DNA from: Kitasatospora sp. DSM 101779
GTDB lineage: Bacteria; Actinomycetota; Actinomycetes; Streptomycetales; Streptomycetaceae
Length of the DNA stretch: 64,000 bases
Direction: 5' to 3'
NCBI RefSeq assembly: GCF_025655475.1
Contig: NZ_JAHTIK010000001.1
Span: forward strand, 830,381 to 894,380
The stretch's first letter is position 1. Each line of letters opens with the position of its first letter. Positions 50,748 to 59,800 of the stretch are shown in pieces. The position numbers and the translations under genes were made by a program. The notes under the pieces were generated by a model that did not search any database, was not told where the DNA came from, and worked only from the letters and a program-made list of their open reading frames with translations.

Positions 50748-51599
50748 TCACCGCTTGACGGCGACTCCCGCATAGGCCGGAGCCGCCTCCTGCCAGCCCC
50801 GGTGCAGTTCTCCCTGCGGCCGCCACAGCGGCAGCTGAACCAGTCCGGGATCGACCAGTTCGAAGTCCCCGAAGAACTTCTCCACCTCGGCCCGCGCCCG
50901 CAGGACCAGCGGCGAACTGGCGCCGCTGTAGATCCGGGTGGTCTCCGCGGCGGTCTGCGGTGCCATCAGGTCCTGCGTGCCGTGCGAGAGGATCAGCAGG
51001 CTTCCCGGCGCCAGTGCGTCCCGCAGCAGGGCCACCGCCTCGGCGGCGCCCTCCTCGTCGCGGACGAAGTGCAGCACCGCCACCAGCATCAGGGCGACCG
51101 GCCGGGAGAGGTCGAGCGCCTGCTGCAGACCCGGATCGGCGAGTATGGCGGCCGGGTCGCGCAGATCGGCGTGGAGAACGGTGGTGTGCCCGGCCGGGTG
51201 GTGGGCCAGCAGGGCACGGGCGTGGCTGAGGACGATCGGGTCGTTGTCGACATAGACCACGCGGGCGTCCGGAGCGAACCGGTGGGCGACCTCGCTGGTG
51301 CTGCCCATCGCGGGGATCCCGGTGCCGATGTCCAGGAACTGCCGAACACCGGAGCCGACCGCGAACTCCACCGCACGGCCGAGGAACTCGCGGTTGATCC
51401 GCGCCCCGAGCCGGGCATCGGGCATGAGCGCGATGATCTTCTCGGCAGCCTCCCGGTCGGCCGCGAAGTGGTCCTTGCCGCCCAGGTAGTAGTCGTACAT
51501 CCGCGCGGGGTGGGGGATCCCGGTGTTCAGCTCCGCCGGAGGCTGCCACTCCCCTGCCGCGATCGAGACCGTCCCCCCGGGCATCATCCCGTCCTGCAT
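50748..51599 (-). CDS. SAM-dependent methyltransferase, PF04672 type
   Basis: A 283-residue member of an actinobacteria-specific methyltransferase family, shown by ARMYDYYLGGKDHFAADREAAE near the N-terminus and the SAM-binding strand FLDIGTGIPAMGSTSE. Targets of the family are unknown. ATG 51599 with GGGAGAG upstream. It is convergent with the efflux gene, 13 bp apart. Confidence 0.92.
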   Translation of the reverse strand: MQDGMMPGGTVSIAAGEWQPPAELNTGIPHPARMYDYYLGGKDHFAADREAAEKIIALMPDARLGARINREFLGRAVEFAVGSGVRQFLDIGTGIPAMGSTSEVAHRFAPDARVVYVDNDPIVLSHARALLAHHPAGHTTVLHADLRDPAAILADPGLQQALDLSRPVALMLVAVLHFVRDEEGAAEAVALLRDALAPGSLLILSHGTQDLMAPQTAAETTRIYSGASSPLVLRARAEVEKFFGDFELVDPGLVQLPLWRPQGELHRGWQEAAPAYAGVAVKR

Positions 51600-51796
51600 C
51601 AGCTCTCTCCCCCGGTATGTGACGTTTCGTCATGTCATCCTAACCATCCCCGGAGGCGCCAGTGGCATGCCCTCGACCGCACCGTCGGTCCCGCCGCACG
51701 GACCTGCGGTCGCGCCGCCCCGGCCCGCGGGCCGGCGTCGGATCCGTTCCGTCCCGGCTGTTCGAACGTGCCCCGGCCGGGACTACGCTGTGCGGC

Positions 51797-52495
51797 ATGC
51801 GGGACGACGCCGATGACAGACAGCGCAATCGCATCCGACGTCAGGTGCGGTTCGCCGCCGGAATCGAGCCGGACGAGCCGGGAGCGCCGGGAGGTGGCAG
51901 TCTGTTCAGCGAGTCGATCCTGGTCTTCAACGAGAAGCCGAAGCTCGTCGAGCTGACCGCCGAGTACACGGTGTTCGACCGCGACGGCACGGAGGTCGGG
52001 ACGGCCGTCGAATCCGGCCACCACGTGCTGGACAAGGTCGCGCGTCTGCTGTCCCCCGCCCTCGCGAGCGAGCTCCGTCGCAGGGTCGAAGTCCGCGACG
52101 CCGACGGCGCCCTCGTACTCGTGCTGGAGAAGGCCGCCCACTTCCTCCGGCCCGAGGTGTCCGTCAGCCGCCCCGACGGGACCCCGGTCGGACGGATCGC
52201 CCTCCGGGGCAGGGGCCTGCGACCGGTGTTCGACATCCACACCACCGAGCACAGGATCGGCTCGGTGCGGGACAGCAGCCTGCGCGGCGACGAGATCTCC
52301 GTCCTGGACCTGACCGGAACGGAGATCGCCCACATCACGAAGACCTGGGAGGGCGTGGCCCGGGTGACCTTCACCCGGGCCGACCACTACGTCCTGCGCA
52401 TCCTGCGGCCGCTCACCGATCCGCTGCGCACCATGGTCGTCGCGACCGCCCTCTGCGTCGACCTGGCACTGAAGACCGACACCCGCACCCTCTGA
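51797..52495 (+). CDS. LURP-one-related/scramblase-like protein
   Basis: A 232-residue soluble protein with the repeated strand pattern of the LURP-one/phospholipid scramblase fold: VRDADGALVLVLEKAAHFLRPEVSVSRPDG, GEIxx-like GDEISVLDLTGTEIAHITK and a C-terminal hydrophobic segment typical of the fold's buried helix. Bacterial roles are unclear; membrane lipid interaction is possible. TACGCT ends seven bases before the ATG at 51797 and no ribosome site is present, implying a leaderless mRNA. Confidence 0.72.
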   Translation: MRDDADDRQRNRIRRQVRFAAGIEPDEPGAPGGGSLFSESILVFNEKPKLVELTAEYTVFDRDGTEVGTAVESGHHVLDKVARLLSPALASELRRRVEVRDADGALVLVLEKAAHFLRPEVSVSRPDGTPVGRIALRGRGLRPVFDIHTTEHRIGSVRDSSLRGDEISVLDLTGTEIAHITKTWEGVARVTFTRADHYVLRILRPLTDPLRTMVVATALCVDLALKTDTRTL

Positions 52496-52607
52496 TCCCC
52501 TCCCCGTCCCCGGCCGCCCGGGGTGCCGGACACGGTGCTCCGGCCGAACGCCCGCATACCGCGTCTGGGCGCCACCGGCACCCTCCCCGAACCGTGCCGC
52601 GGTGCCC

Positions 52608-53330
52608 TCAGCGGTGTTCGGGGTTCTCGAAGTCGAAGCGGCAGCCGGCGTCCCACTCTGAGCGCTGGTTGCCGTGGGCCGGGATGCCGCCGGCGTCCTT
52701 GAGCATCCGGGCGAGGTGCATCAGGTTCCAGGTCATGAAGGTGGTGTTGCGGTTGGTGAAGTCGTTCTCCGGCCCGCCGGAGCCCTCGTCCAGGTAGGAC
52801 GGGCCCGGGCCGGCCGGGCCGACCCAGCCGGCGTCGGCCTGCGGCGGGATCACGTAGCCGAGGTGCTGCAGGCTGTAGAGGACGTTCATCGCGCAGTGCT
52901 TGGCGCCGTCCTCGTTGCCGGTGATCAGGCAGCCGCCGACCCGCCCGTAGTACGCGTACTGCCCCCGGTCGTTCAGCAGCGACGAGCACGCGTACAGCCG
53001 CTCGATGACCTTCTTCATGACCGAGGAGTTGTCGCCGAGCCACACCGGGCCGCACAGCACCAGGATGTCGGCAGACATCACCTGGGAGTAGAGCACCGGC
53101 CACTGGTCGGTCTCCCAGCCGTGCTCGGTCATGTCGGGCCAGACGCCCGTGGCGATGTCGTGGTCGACGGCGCGCAGCAGGTCGGTGGTCACGCCCTGCC
53201 GCTCCATGATCCCGCGGCTGATGTCGATCAGGCCCTGGGTGTGGCTGCGCTCCGGGGAACGCTTGAGGGTGCAGTTCACGAAGAGGGCCCGCAGGTCCTC
53301 GTAGTGGGCGACGCCGTCGGGGTTGGTCAT
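52608..53330 (-). CDS. Flavodoxin-like NAD(P)H-dependent oxidoreductase
   Basis: A 240-residue flavoprotein of the NADPH-dependent FMN reductase/flavodoxin family: LRALFVNCTLKRSPERSHT is the phosphate-binding start (the LxxNxTxKxSPxxSHT form), ILVLCGPVWLGDNSSVMKKVIER the flavin-contact loop, and GGCLITGNEDGAKH follows. It probably reduces quinones or flavins. ATG 53330; divergent from glutathione peroxidase, suggesting a shared oxidative-stress theme. Confidence 0.87.
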   Translation of the reverse strand: MTNPDGVAHYEDLRALFVNCTLKRSPERSHTQGLIDISRGIMERQGVTTDLLRAVDHDIATGVWPDMTEHGWETDQWPVLYSQVMSADILVLCGPVWLGDNSSVMKKVIERLYACSSLLNDRGQYAYYGRVGGCLITGNEDGAKHCAMNVLYSLQHLGYVIPPQADAGWVGPAGPGPSYLDEGSGGPENDFTNRNTTFMTWNLMHLARMLKDAGGIPAHGNQRSEWDAGCRFDFENPEHR

Positions 53331-53523
53331 GGCGGCCAGCACAGCACACGGACGGCGACCGGCCGAGCACCCTGCGCCGTCCGGGTGGCGGGGGCGCGTC
53401 GCATGGGCCGAGCGCCGGCCGGCCCGGGAACACATCCGGTCCGCGCGCGGTTGTGCGCTGTGGCGTACCGTGTGCGCCGCTGTTCCGAAGCCGTACGTCA
53501 GAACGCCCCGAAGGGACCCTCCG

Positions 53524-54012
53524 TTGAGCCTGTACGACATCCCCCTGCGCACCCTCGCCGGCGAGCCGGCCTCGCTCGCCGACTACAAGGGCAAGGCGCT
53601 GCTGCTGGTCAACGTCGCCTCGAAGTGCGGCCTCACCCCGCAGTACGCCGGGCTTGAGCGGCTGCAGCAGCGCTATGCCGACCGCGGCTTCACGGTGCTC
53701 GGCTTCCCGTGCAACCAGTTCCTCGGGCAGGAGCCGGGCAGCGCCGAGGAGATCCAGACCTTCTGCTCGACCACCTACGGGGTGTCCTTCCCGCTGTTCG
53801 AGAAGATCGACGTGAACGGCGACGAGCGCCACCCGCTGTTCGCCCGGCTGACCGAGGTCGCGGACGCCGAGGGCACCGCCGGCGACGTGCAGTGGAACTT
53901 CGAGAAGTTCCTGCTGTCCGCGGACGGCACGGTGGTCGGCCGGTTCCGTCCGCGCACCGAGCCCGAGGCGGACGAGCTGGTGGCCGCGATCGAGGCGCAG
54001 CTGCCGGCCTGA
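53524..54012 (+). CDS. Glutathione peroxidase-type thiol peroxidase
   Basis: A 162-residue Gpx-fold peroxidase. The peroxidatic Cys35 lies in NVASKCGLTPQY, the conserved Gln/Trp/Asn site in FPCNQF and WNFEKFL. Actinobacteria lack glutathione, so it probably uses thioredoxin or mycothiol. The start is a TTG at 53524 with AAGGGA upstream; it is the only in-frame start near the domain's beginning. Confidence 0.93.
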   Translation: MSLYDIPLRTLAGEPASLADYKGKALLLVNVASKCGLTPQYAGLERLQQRYADRGFTVLGFPCNQFLGQEPGSAEEIQTFCSTTYGVSFPLFEKIDVNGDERHPLFARLTEVADAEGTAGDVQWNFEKFLLSADGTVVGRFRPRTEPEADELVAAIEAQLPA

Positions 54013-54027
54013 CCCACGGCCTCGTCC

Positions 54028-54074
54028 CGGACGCCCGGCCGCTCGCACCCCCGAGGGGAGCGCCCGGGCGTCCG
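54028..54074. terminator. Bidirectional terminator between gpx and nuclease genes
   Basis: A perfect 11-bp stem CGGACGCCCGG (54028-54038) with 54064-54074 and an inner CGCTC/GAGCG stem, between convergent genes. Confidence 0.8.
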
Positions 54075-54106
54075 CGTTCTCCGACCGCGGCGCGGCCGGG
54101 GAAGGC

Positions 54107-54751
54107 TCAGCAGCCGTTGAGCACGGAGGTGAGCGCGGACTTCTCGGCGCTGTCGACGGACAGGCCGTAGTAGTACTTCACCTGCACCCAGGCGCGGACG
54201 TAGGTGCAGCGGTAGGAGGCCTGCGGCAGCCAGGTCGACGGGTCCTGGTCGCCCTTGGAGCGGTTGGAGCTCGCGGAGACGGCGATCAGCTGCGGGCGGG
54301 TGAGGTCGTTGGCGAGGTTCTGGCGCTGGGCGGTCGTCCAGGCCCAGGCGCCGGAGCGCCACGCCTCGGCGAGCGGCACCAGGTGGTCGATGTCGAAGCT
54401 GGACGCGCTGGTGGTCACCACGTTGTCGTAGGCGGAGGTCCAGGTGCCGCCGGTGGCGGCGCAGGCGGAGTCGGTGGTGACGCCGACACCGTCTCTCTTC
54501 AGCACGGTCTCACGGGTGTTGCAGGTGCCGGAGATGGTGATCCAGTGCGGGAAGAGGGTGCGGTCGTAGGTGGACTCGTGGGACTCGGCGGCGACCGTGA
54601 GGCTCGCCAGGTAGGTCTTCGCGGTGCTGGTGGAGACGGGGGTGGGCAGTGCGGCCTCGGCGGTGCCGGCGCTGGTCATCAGCGCGGTGGCGGCGAGGAC
54701 GGCGGCGCCGAGCGCGGCGGCGGTGCGGCGCAGCGGACGTATCGAGCGCAT
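54107..54751 (-). CDS. Secreted HNH-type (DUF1524) endonuclease
   Basis: A 214-residue exported nuclease: signal peptide with AEA cleavage site near residue 33, then the DUF1524/HNH core DIDHLVPLAEAWRSG and NRSKGDQDPSTWLP, with cysteines consistent with disulfides. It degrades extracellular nucleic acid. ATG 54751 is used because GGAG lies 8 bases upstream and the signal peptide starts directly. Confidence 0.9.
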   Translation of the reverse strand: MRSIRPLRRTAAALGAAVLAATALMTSAGTAEAALPTPVSTSTAKTYLASLTVAAESHESTYDRTLFPHWITISGTCNTRETVLKRDGVGVTTDSACAATGGTWTSAYDNVVTTSASSFDIDHLVPLAEAWRSGAWAWTTAQRQNLANDLTRPQLIAVSASSNRSKGDQDPSTWLPQASYRCTYVRAWVQVKYYYGLSVDSAEKSALTSVLNGC

Positions 54752-54947
54752 GCGTGACTCCAGGGATGGGGGAAGCGCGAAGAGCACCCGGACGGACTGG
54801 TTCCGGGCGCTCAACAAGCTTGCTGCTCCCAGGGTTTACGCGAGTAGACCGGGGAGGTTAATTCTTCGCGGCGGGCGTGCACACCACACGTGCACGCCAC
54901 CGCCACGCTCCTGACGAACAGTCAGCTGCCGTCTGCCGGAAAGCCGA

Positions 54948-55304
54948 TCAGGCGTCGCCGTCCCCCTCCTCGGCGGGCAGCAGCTTGGCCAGCGCGTCCG
55001 CGCCCCGATAGCCCTCCTTCACCCCCTCGACGATGATCACGTCGGCGGTGGAGTGCTCGGTGCGCAGGGCGAGGATCTCCCGGTAGACGGGCGACTCGTA
55101 CCAGCCGTACGCCCGCTCGACGTCCGGGAAGGCGATGACGATGGTGTCGCCGGACCACTCCCCCTCCAGCACCCGGTAGGCGCCGCCGTGGACGACGAAG
55201 CGGCCGCCGTAGGGCTCCAGGGTGTCGTCGATCCGACGCAGGTACTCGACGATGTCCGGGCCGAAGTCGACGTCGCGCAGTCGGGCGATGGCATAGGCGG
55301 TCAT
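54948..55304 (-). CDS. DUF1330-family protein
   Basis: A 118-residue ferredoxin-like (EthD/ABM-type) protein. The pattern YLRRIDDTLEPYGGRFVVHGG and VIAFPDVERAYGWYESPVYREIL is the DUF1330 signature. Biochemical function is unknown. ATG 55304 with GGAGG upstream. Confidence 0.9.
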   Translation of the reverse strand: MTAYAIARLRDVDFGPDIVEYLRRIDDTLEPYGGRFVVHGGAYRVLEGEWSGDTIVIAFPDVERAYGWYESPVYREILALRTEHSTADVIIVEGVKEGYRGADALAKLLPAEEGDGDA

Positions 55305-55596
55305 GAGTGGTCCCCCTCCGGTGCGGTCTCGGGCCTGCCGGGCGGCTCCCGATGGACTCCACGGTAGGCGGCGGGAGTTGGCGCCGCATCGGTCGGCCAT
55401 AGGTCATCGAGCGGCCGTCCTCACCGCCCCACCCCTGCCGCCGATAGCCGACACTGGTCCGCGGGACGTCCCGATCCGGTGACGGACCCGCAACTACCAG
55501 GCCGCCCGGTACGGTCACCCAGGCGTACTGGCTGCACACTGTCAGTGGGGGCGGGCAGGCTCAGGGCGGTACCGCCGACGAGGGAGGGGTGGCAGC

Positions 55597-57675
55597 ATGC
55601 AGGGGGAGGCGCAGACCGTGCACGGCCTGTTCGAGGAGCAGGCGTTGCGCGCACCGGACGCATCGGCCGTGGTCTGCGGCGAGGTCCGGCTCACGTACGG
55701 GGAGTTGGACCGTCGGGCGAACCGGCTGGCCCGGCACCTGGCCGGCCTCGGGCTCGGCCCGGGCGGCTGCGCGGCGGTCGCGCTCGGCCGCAGCACGGAG
55801 CTGATCACGGCGCTGCTGGCGGTGCTCAAGACCGGTGCCGCGTACGTGCCGTTGGAGCCGACCGGCCCCGACCGGACGATCCGGCACGTGCTGGCGGACG
55901 CCGCCCCGGCCGTGGTGGTGACCGAGGAGGTGCACCGCGTCCGGTTGGCCGACTCCGGCGAGGGCGCGGTGCTGTGTCTGGACACCTCGGCGGCCGCGGT
56001 CGCCGCCGAGCAGGACGAGCCGCTCGCCGTCGGGCTCACGACCGTCGACCCGGCCTGCATCTTCTACACCTCCGGCTCCACCGGCCTGCCCAAGGGCGCC
56101 CTGGTCGAGCACCGCAACCTGCTGCACTCCCACCGTGGTTGGCGCGAGGTGTACGGACTGACCCCGGCGGACCGGTTCCTGCAGACGGCCACGCTGGAGT
56201 TCGACGTCTTCACCGCGGACTGGATCCGCGCCCTGTGCACCGGCGGCACCCTGGTCATGGCCAAGCGCAACTTCACGCTCGACCGGACGGCCGAACTCTC
56301 CGAGCTGCACCGGCTGGTTGTCGAGGAGCGGATCACCGTGATGGAGACCAACGTCCACACCGCGCGCCGCCTGCTCGACCACCTGCAACCGCGCGGCCTG
56401 GAGCTCGGCGCGCTGCGGCTGCTCACCGTCGGCGCCGAGAAGTGGTACCTGGACGAGCAGTTGAAGATGCAGCGCTACCTCGGCCCCGGGGTCCGGGTGA
56501 TCAACGTGTACGGGGTCGCTGAGGCGGGCGTCGACAGCACCTACTTCGACCCGGCCGACCTCCACGGGGACGTGGAGCAGCCCGAACGGATCTCCCTGAT
56601 CGGCCGGCCGTTCCCCGGTAACGGCGTCCACCTGATCGGCCGGGACGACCGGCCCGTCCCGGACGGCGACATCGGCGAGATCTGCCTGACCGGGCCCGGC
56701 GTCGGCCGCGGCTACCCGCGCCTGCCCGAACTGACCGAGTCCCGTTTCGCCTTCCTGCGCGGGATCGACGACCGCGCGTACCGCACCGGCGATCTGGCGC
56801 GGCGGCGCTCGGACGGGCTGCTGGAGTACATCGGCCGGGACTCCGGTGCGGGCACCGCGAACGCCGCCGAGGCGGAGGCCGTGCTGCGCGGCCATCCGGA
56901 GGTGCGGGAGTGCGCGGTGACCGCCCTCGCCCCCGAACAGGGCACTGCGAAGCGGCCGTTGGTGGCCTATGTGGTCGCAGCGGAGGGTACCCGGCCGGAG
57001 TCCTCCGCCGTCCGGGAGTACCTCGCGGAGCGGCTGCCGAAGCAGCTCGTCCCGGTGGCCGTCGTCCCCGTTCCGGCGCTGCCGCGGACCCGTGCCGGGA
57101 AGCTGGACCGTGCGGCCCTGCCGCTGCCCGCGCCGCGCGACCACGCGGGCGGTTCGGGCAAGGCGTCGGGCTCCGTCAAGGGCGCTGGCGGCCGGGTCGA
57201 GGCCGACGGCTGCACCCGCGGGTGCCTGGTCCTGCTGGTCCTGTTCTTCGCCTTCTTCGGCAGTGCCTCCCTCACCTCCGTTCTCTGGCCGGGCTCCACC
57301 GACCTCTCGGCGGTGCCGGAGAGTTACACCCTCGCGTTCTCGGTGCTGTACGGGGCGGAGTGGCTGGGCTTCGCCCTGGGAACGGCGTTCCTGCTCTTCG
57401 GGCACCCCTCGGTGGCGCGGCTCGGCCGGGGGCCGGTGCTCACCCGGCTCACCCATCTGTCGATCGTCTGGCTGCTCGCCGCCTGGTGGCCGCAGGACAA
57501 CATGTACCGGCTGACGAACCCGACCGACTGGGGACGGGAGACGTTCATGGTCTACACGTTCAACGTCACGCTGATCGCCGCCGCGGCGGTCGTGGGCGCC
57601 TTCATGTTCGCGCAGGGGCCGACGGCCGTGCGGGCGGGCGGCGAGCGGAGCGGCCCCTCGGAGGGCGGGCGCTGA
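55597..57675 (+). CDS. NRPS-like adenylation domain fused to a membrane domain
   Basis: A 692-residue protein. Residues 1-510 form an adenylation domain: A3 YTSGSTGLPKG (157-167), A5 INVYGVAEAG, A7 YRTGDLAR (395-402) and the A10 Lys in RTRAGKLDR (about 502). Motif A8, normally GRxDxQVKIRGxRIE, reads GRDSGAGTANAAEAE and has lost the K-x-R-G core. No carrier domain follows; instead a linker leads to about four transmembrane helices (542-673). It may only adenylate an amino acid at the membrane. GAGGGAGGGG precedes the ATG. Its end overlaps the convergent ATP-grasp gene by 74 bp. Confidence 0.87.
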   Translation: MQGEAQTVHGLFEEQALRAPDASAVVCGEVRLTYGELDRRANRLARHLAGLGLGPGGCAAVALGRSTELITALLAVLKTGAAYVPLEPTGPDRTIRHVLADAAPAVVVTEEVHRVRLADSGEGAVLCLDTSAAAVAAEQDEPLAVGLTTVDPACIFYTSGSTGLPKGALVEHRNLLHSHRGWREVYGLTPADRFLQTATLEFDVFTADWIRALCTGGTLVMAKRNFTLDRTAELSELHRLVVEERITVMETNVHTARRLLDHLQPRGLELGALRLLTVGAEKWYLDEQLKMQRYLGPGVRVINVYGVAEAGVDSTYFDPADLHGDVEQPERISLIGRPFPGNGVHLIGRDDRPVPDGDIGEICLTGPGVGRGYPRLPELTESRFAFLRGIDDRAYRTGDLARRRSDGLLEYIGRDSGAGTANAAEAEAVLRGHPEVRECAVTALAPEQGTAKRPLVAYVVAAEGTRPESSAVREYLAERLPKQLVPVAVVPVPALPRTRAGKLDRAALPLPAPRDHAGGSGKASGSVKGAGGRVEADGCTRGCLVLLVLFFAFFGSASLTSVLWPGSTDLSAVPESYTLAFSVLYGAEWLGFALGTAFLLFGHPSVARLGRGPVLTRLTHLSIVWLLAAWWPQDNMYRLTNPTDWGRETFMVYTFNVTLIAAAAVVGAFMFAQGPTAVRAGGERSGPSEGGR

Positions 57676-59026
57676 CGCCGGGGGCGTCCGGGGCCACCGC
57701 GTCGAAGGGGTCGGCGAGCGCCTCGACGGCTGCCCGGACGACCGCCTCCGCCGCGTCCAGCGCGTCCAGGGCCGTCACCGTGTCCGGGGCGCGGGCGGCC
57801 AGCGCCACCCCCGCGGTCGGCAGCTCGTCCCAGCCGGCCGTGGGGATCGTCGGCAGCAGGCGCACTCCGAACCGCTCGCAGCGCTCGGCGAGTTGGGCCA
57901 GGTGCGCGAGCAGCGCCTGCTGGGGCAGGCGGGCGCCGAGCGGCAGCCGGTCCAGGGTGCGGACGCGGTGGCCGGGGCCGTGGACCGTGTCGAGGCGGGC
58001 CGCCAGCACGAAAGCCACGGCGGGGCCGGTGAGCCGCAGGTTGGCCTCGGTCGGGGCGAGCCGCCCGGCCGGGTCGGTGACGAAGTCGACGTCGTACCAT
58101 CCGCGGTGGCCCGCCCGGGCGAGTTCGGCGCCGACGGCGAGGCCGAACGCCTCCGCGGTGGCCGCCGCCCCTGGCGGCACCGCACCCGGACCCGCGGTGG
58201 CGCCCCGGTAGCTGGTCCCGTCGATGTGCATCACGGCGGCGCCGACCGGGTGCACCGAACCGTCCTCGGCGATCACCGCGTCGAAGGTGAGGTTCCGCAG
58301 CCGGCCCCGCCCGGGGACGTACTCCTCCACCAGCAGTCCGCCGCCCGGCGGCAGGACGCCCTCCGCGGCGAGAGCGCGCAGCAGCGCCCGGGCGCCGCCC
58401 GCCGCTGCGATCTCCCGCGGGGCGATGACGGCGGTGCCGTACCCGCCGACGCCGTGGTGGGCCTTGAGGACGGCGGTCTCGCCGCGGCGGGCCAGCCGGG
58501 ACAGCAGCCGGGCGGTGTGCCGGGCCGAGCGGGTCGGCTGCTGACGGGGCACCAGGATGCCCGGGTGCCCGGCCGCGGTACGGGCGAAGAGCTCGTGCGA
58601 GGCGGCCTTGGACTCGAAGTGGCGGACGGCCTCCAGGCCGGGCCCCTCGGTGCGGCCCCAGGGGCGGACGGGCAGGCCGAGCCGCTCGATGCCCTCGCGC
58701 AGCGCCGGACGGGCGGCGAGTGCCCCGCGGACGGTGCCGTGCTCGTCGGCGAGTCCGGTGTGCAGCTCGACCGGACCCCAGGCCAACTCCCGTGCCAGCC
58801 AGGCCGTCCACTCCGCATCGGGTTCGCCGGGCAGCAGCAGGGCGGCCGGGTCGGGGGTGTAGAAGGCGGCGAGGCAGGAGTAGTGGTGGGCCTGCCGGCG
58901 GGCGGCCGGGCTCTGCGGCACGAACTGGGCGTTGAAGTCGGCGACGTCGCCGATGTGCACGGCGCGCCGGCCGCCGTCCGTCCAGGCCTGCTGCCACTGC
59001 GATGCGTCCGTCAGCCGTGTCCCCAC
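57602..59026 (-). CDS. ATP-grasp-domain ligase, possibly PGM1-like
   Basis: A 474-residue protein with an ATP-grasp fold: AVLKAHHGVGGYGTAVI is the ATP-binding lysine/glycine-rich loop, LLVEEYVPGRG the adenine strand, and WYDVDFVTDPAGRLAPTEANLRLTG the Mg-binding Asp/Glu/Asn. It resembles peptide-ligase PGM1-related proteins that join an amino acid to a carboxylate through an acyl-phosphate, but that match is from memory. GTG start at 59026. The last 25 codons, basic and Pro-rich, lie antisense to the end of the adenylation gene. Confidence 0.8.
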   Translation of the reverse strand: MGTRLTDASQWQQAWTDGGRRAVHIGDVADFNAQFVPQSPAARRQAHHYSCLAAFYTPDPAALLLPGEPDAEWTAWLARELAWGPVELHTGLADEHGTVRGALAARPALREGIERLGLPVRPWGRTEGPGLEAVRHFESKAASHELFARTAAGHPGILVPRQQPTRSARHTARLLSRLARRGETAVLKAHHGVGGYGTAVIAPREIAAAGGARALLRALAAEGVLPPGGGLLVEEYVPGRGRLRNLTFDAVIAEDGSVHPVGAAVMHIDGTSYRGATAGPGAVPPGAAATAEAFGLAVGAELARAGHRGWYDVDFVTDPAGRLAPTEANLRLTGPAVAFVLAARLDTVHGPGHRVRTLDRLPLGARLPQQALLAHLAQLAERCERFGVRLLPTIPTAGWDELPTAGVALAARAPDTVTALDALDAAEAVVRAAVEALADPFDAVAPDAPGVSARPPRGRSARRPPARPSAPART

Positions 59027-59116
59027 CGGGAGAGCCTATGGTCACCGCCGGACGGCCCGCCTCGCCTTCGGACGAAAATCCGACCGGGCGCGGGCCGACC
59101 CGGCGGAGGGCGGCGC

Positions 59117-59707
59117 TCAGTCGGACCGGACGAGGCGCTGCACAGCGGGCCAGAGGCCGTCGAGCCGGGACGGGTCGTCGGCGAGCTTGGCAAGCAGCAC
59201 CGCACCCTCCAGCTGGGCCACCACGGCGCGGGCCGTCCCGGTGTCGGCGGCGACCGGCGCGGTGGCGCCCGCCTCCACCAGGACGCCCTGCACCAGCGCG
59301 GCCTGCTCGTCGAAGATCTCGGCGAGCCGGGTCTGGATCTGCGGCTCCCGCCCGCTGAGTTCGAGGGCCAGGTTGCCGAGCAGGCAGCCGCGGACGCTGC
59401 CGCCGCCGGCCTTGTCGGCCCGCTGCGCCGCGGCCTGGGCGTCCAGCAGCAGCCGCAGGCGTTCCATCGGCGGCTGCCCGGCCGCGCCCAGCAGCGCCCG
59501 CCAGACCTGCTGCTGCTCCGTCCAGTGCGCGTCGACGGCGGCGAGGGTCAGCGCCTGCTTGGAGGCGAAGAAGTGGTAGAAGCTGCCCTTCTTGACCTCG
59601 GCCCGGGCGCAGATCTCGGCGACGCCGACGGCCGAGTACCCGCTGCCGTGCAGCAGGTCGCAGGCGGCGTCGAGCAGTCGCTCCTGTGCCGTGCTGCTCC
59701 GTCCCAT
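59117..59707 (-). CDS. TetR-family transcriptional repressor
   Basis: A 196-residue TetR/AcrR-type repressor with HTH (AEICARAEVKKGSFYHFFASK) at about 28-48 and a C-terminal ligand domain. TATACT on the minus strand ends six bases before the ATG, so the message is leaderless, and the operator candidate AGTTGACCGACCGTATACT (59714-59732) overlaps that box. A near-identical site lies over the promoter of the nitronate monooxygenase gene at 62594, the likely main target. Confidence 0.92.
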   Translation of the reverse strand: MGRSSTAQERLLDAACDLLHGSGYSAVGVAEICARAEVKKGSFYHFFASKQALTLAAVDAHWTEQQQVWRALLGAAGQPPMERLRLLLDAQAAAQRADKAGGGSVRGCLLGNLALELSGREPQIQTRLAEIFDEQAALVQGVLVEAGATAPVAADTGTARAVVAQLEGAVLLAKLADDPSRLDGLWPAVQRLVRSD

Positions 59708-59713
59708 GCGGCG

Positions 59714-59732
59714 AGTATACGGTCGGTCAACT
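59714..59732 (-). promoter_or_regulatory. TetR operator candidate at tetR promoter
   Basis: Minus strand AGTTGACCGACCGTATACT; its 3' end is the -10 TATACT. It shares TAGTTGACCG, CGT and TA at the same spacing with 62539-62557. Confidence 0.6.
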
Positions 59733-59800
59733 ACTCCGTCCCGGGCATGCCGGTGCCCCCGGGCCGAGGGGTCTCGGTCCGGGGGCGTCGGTGTGCGGGC

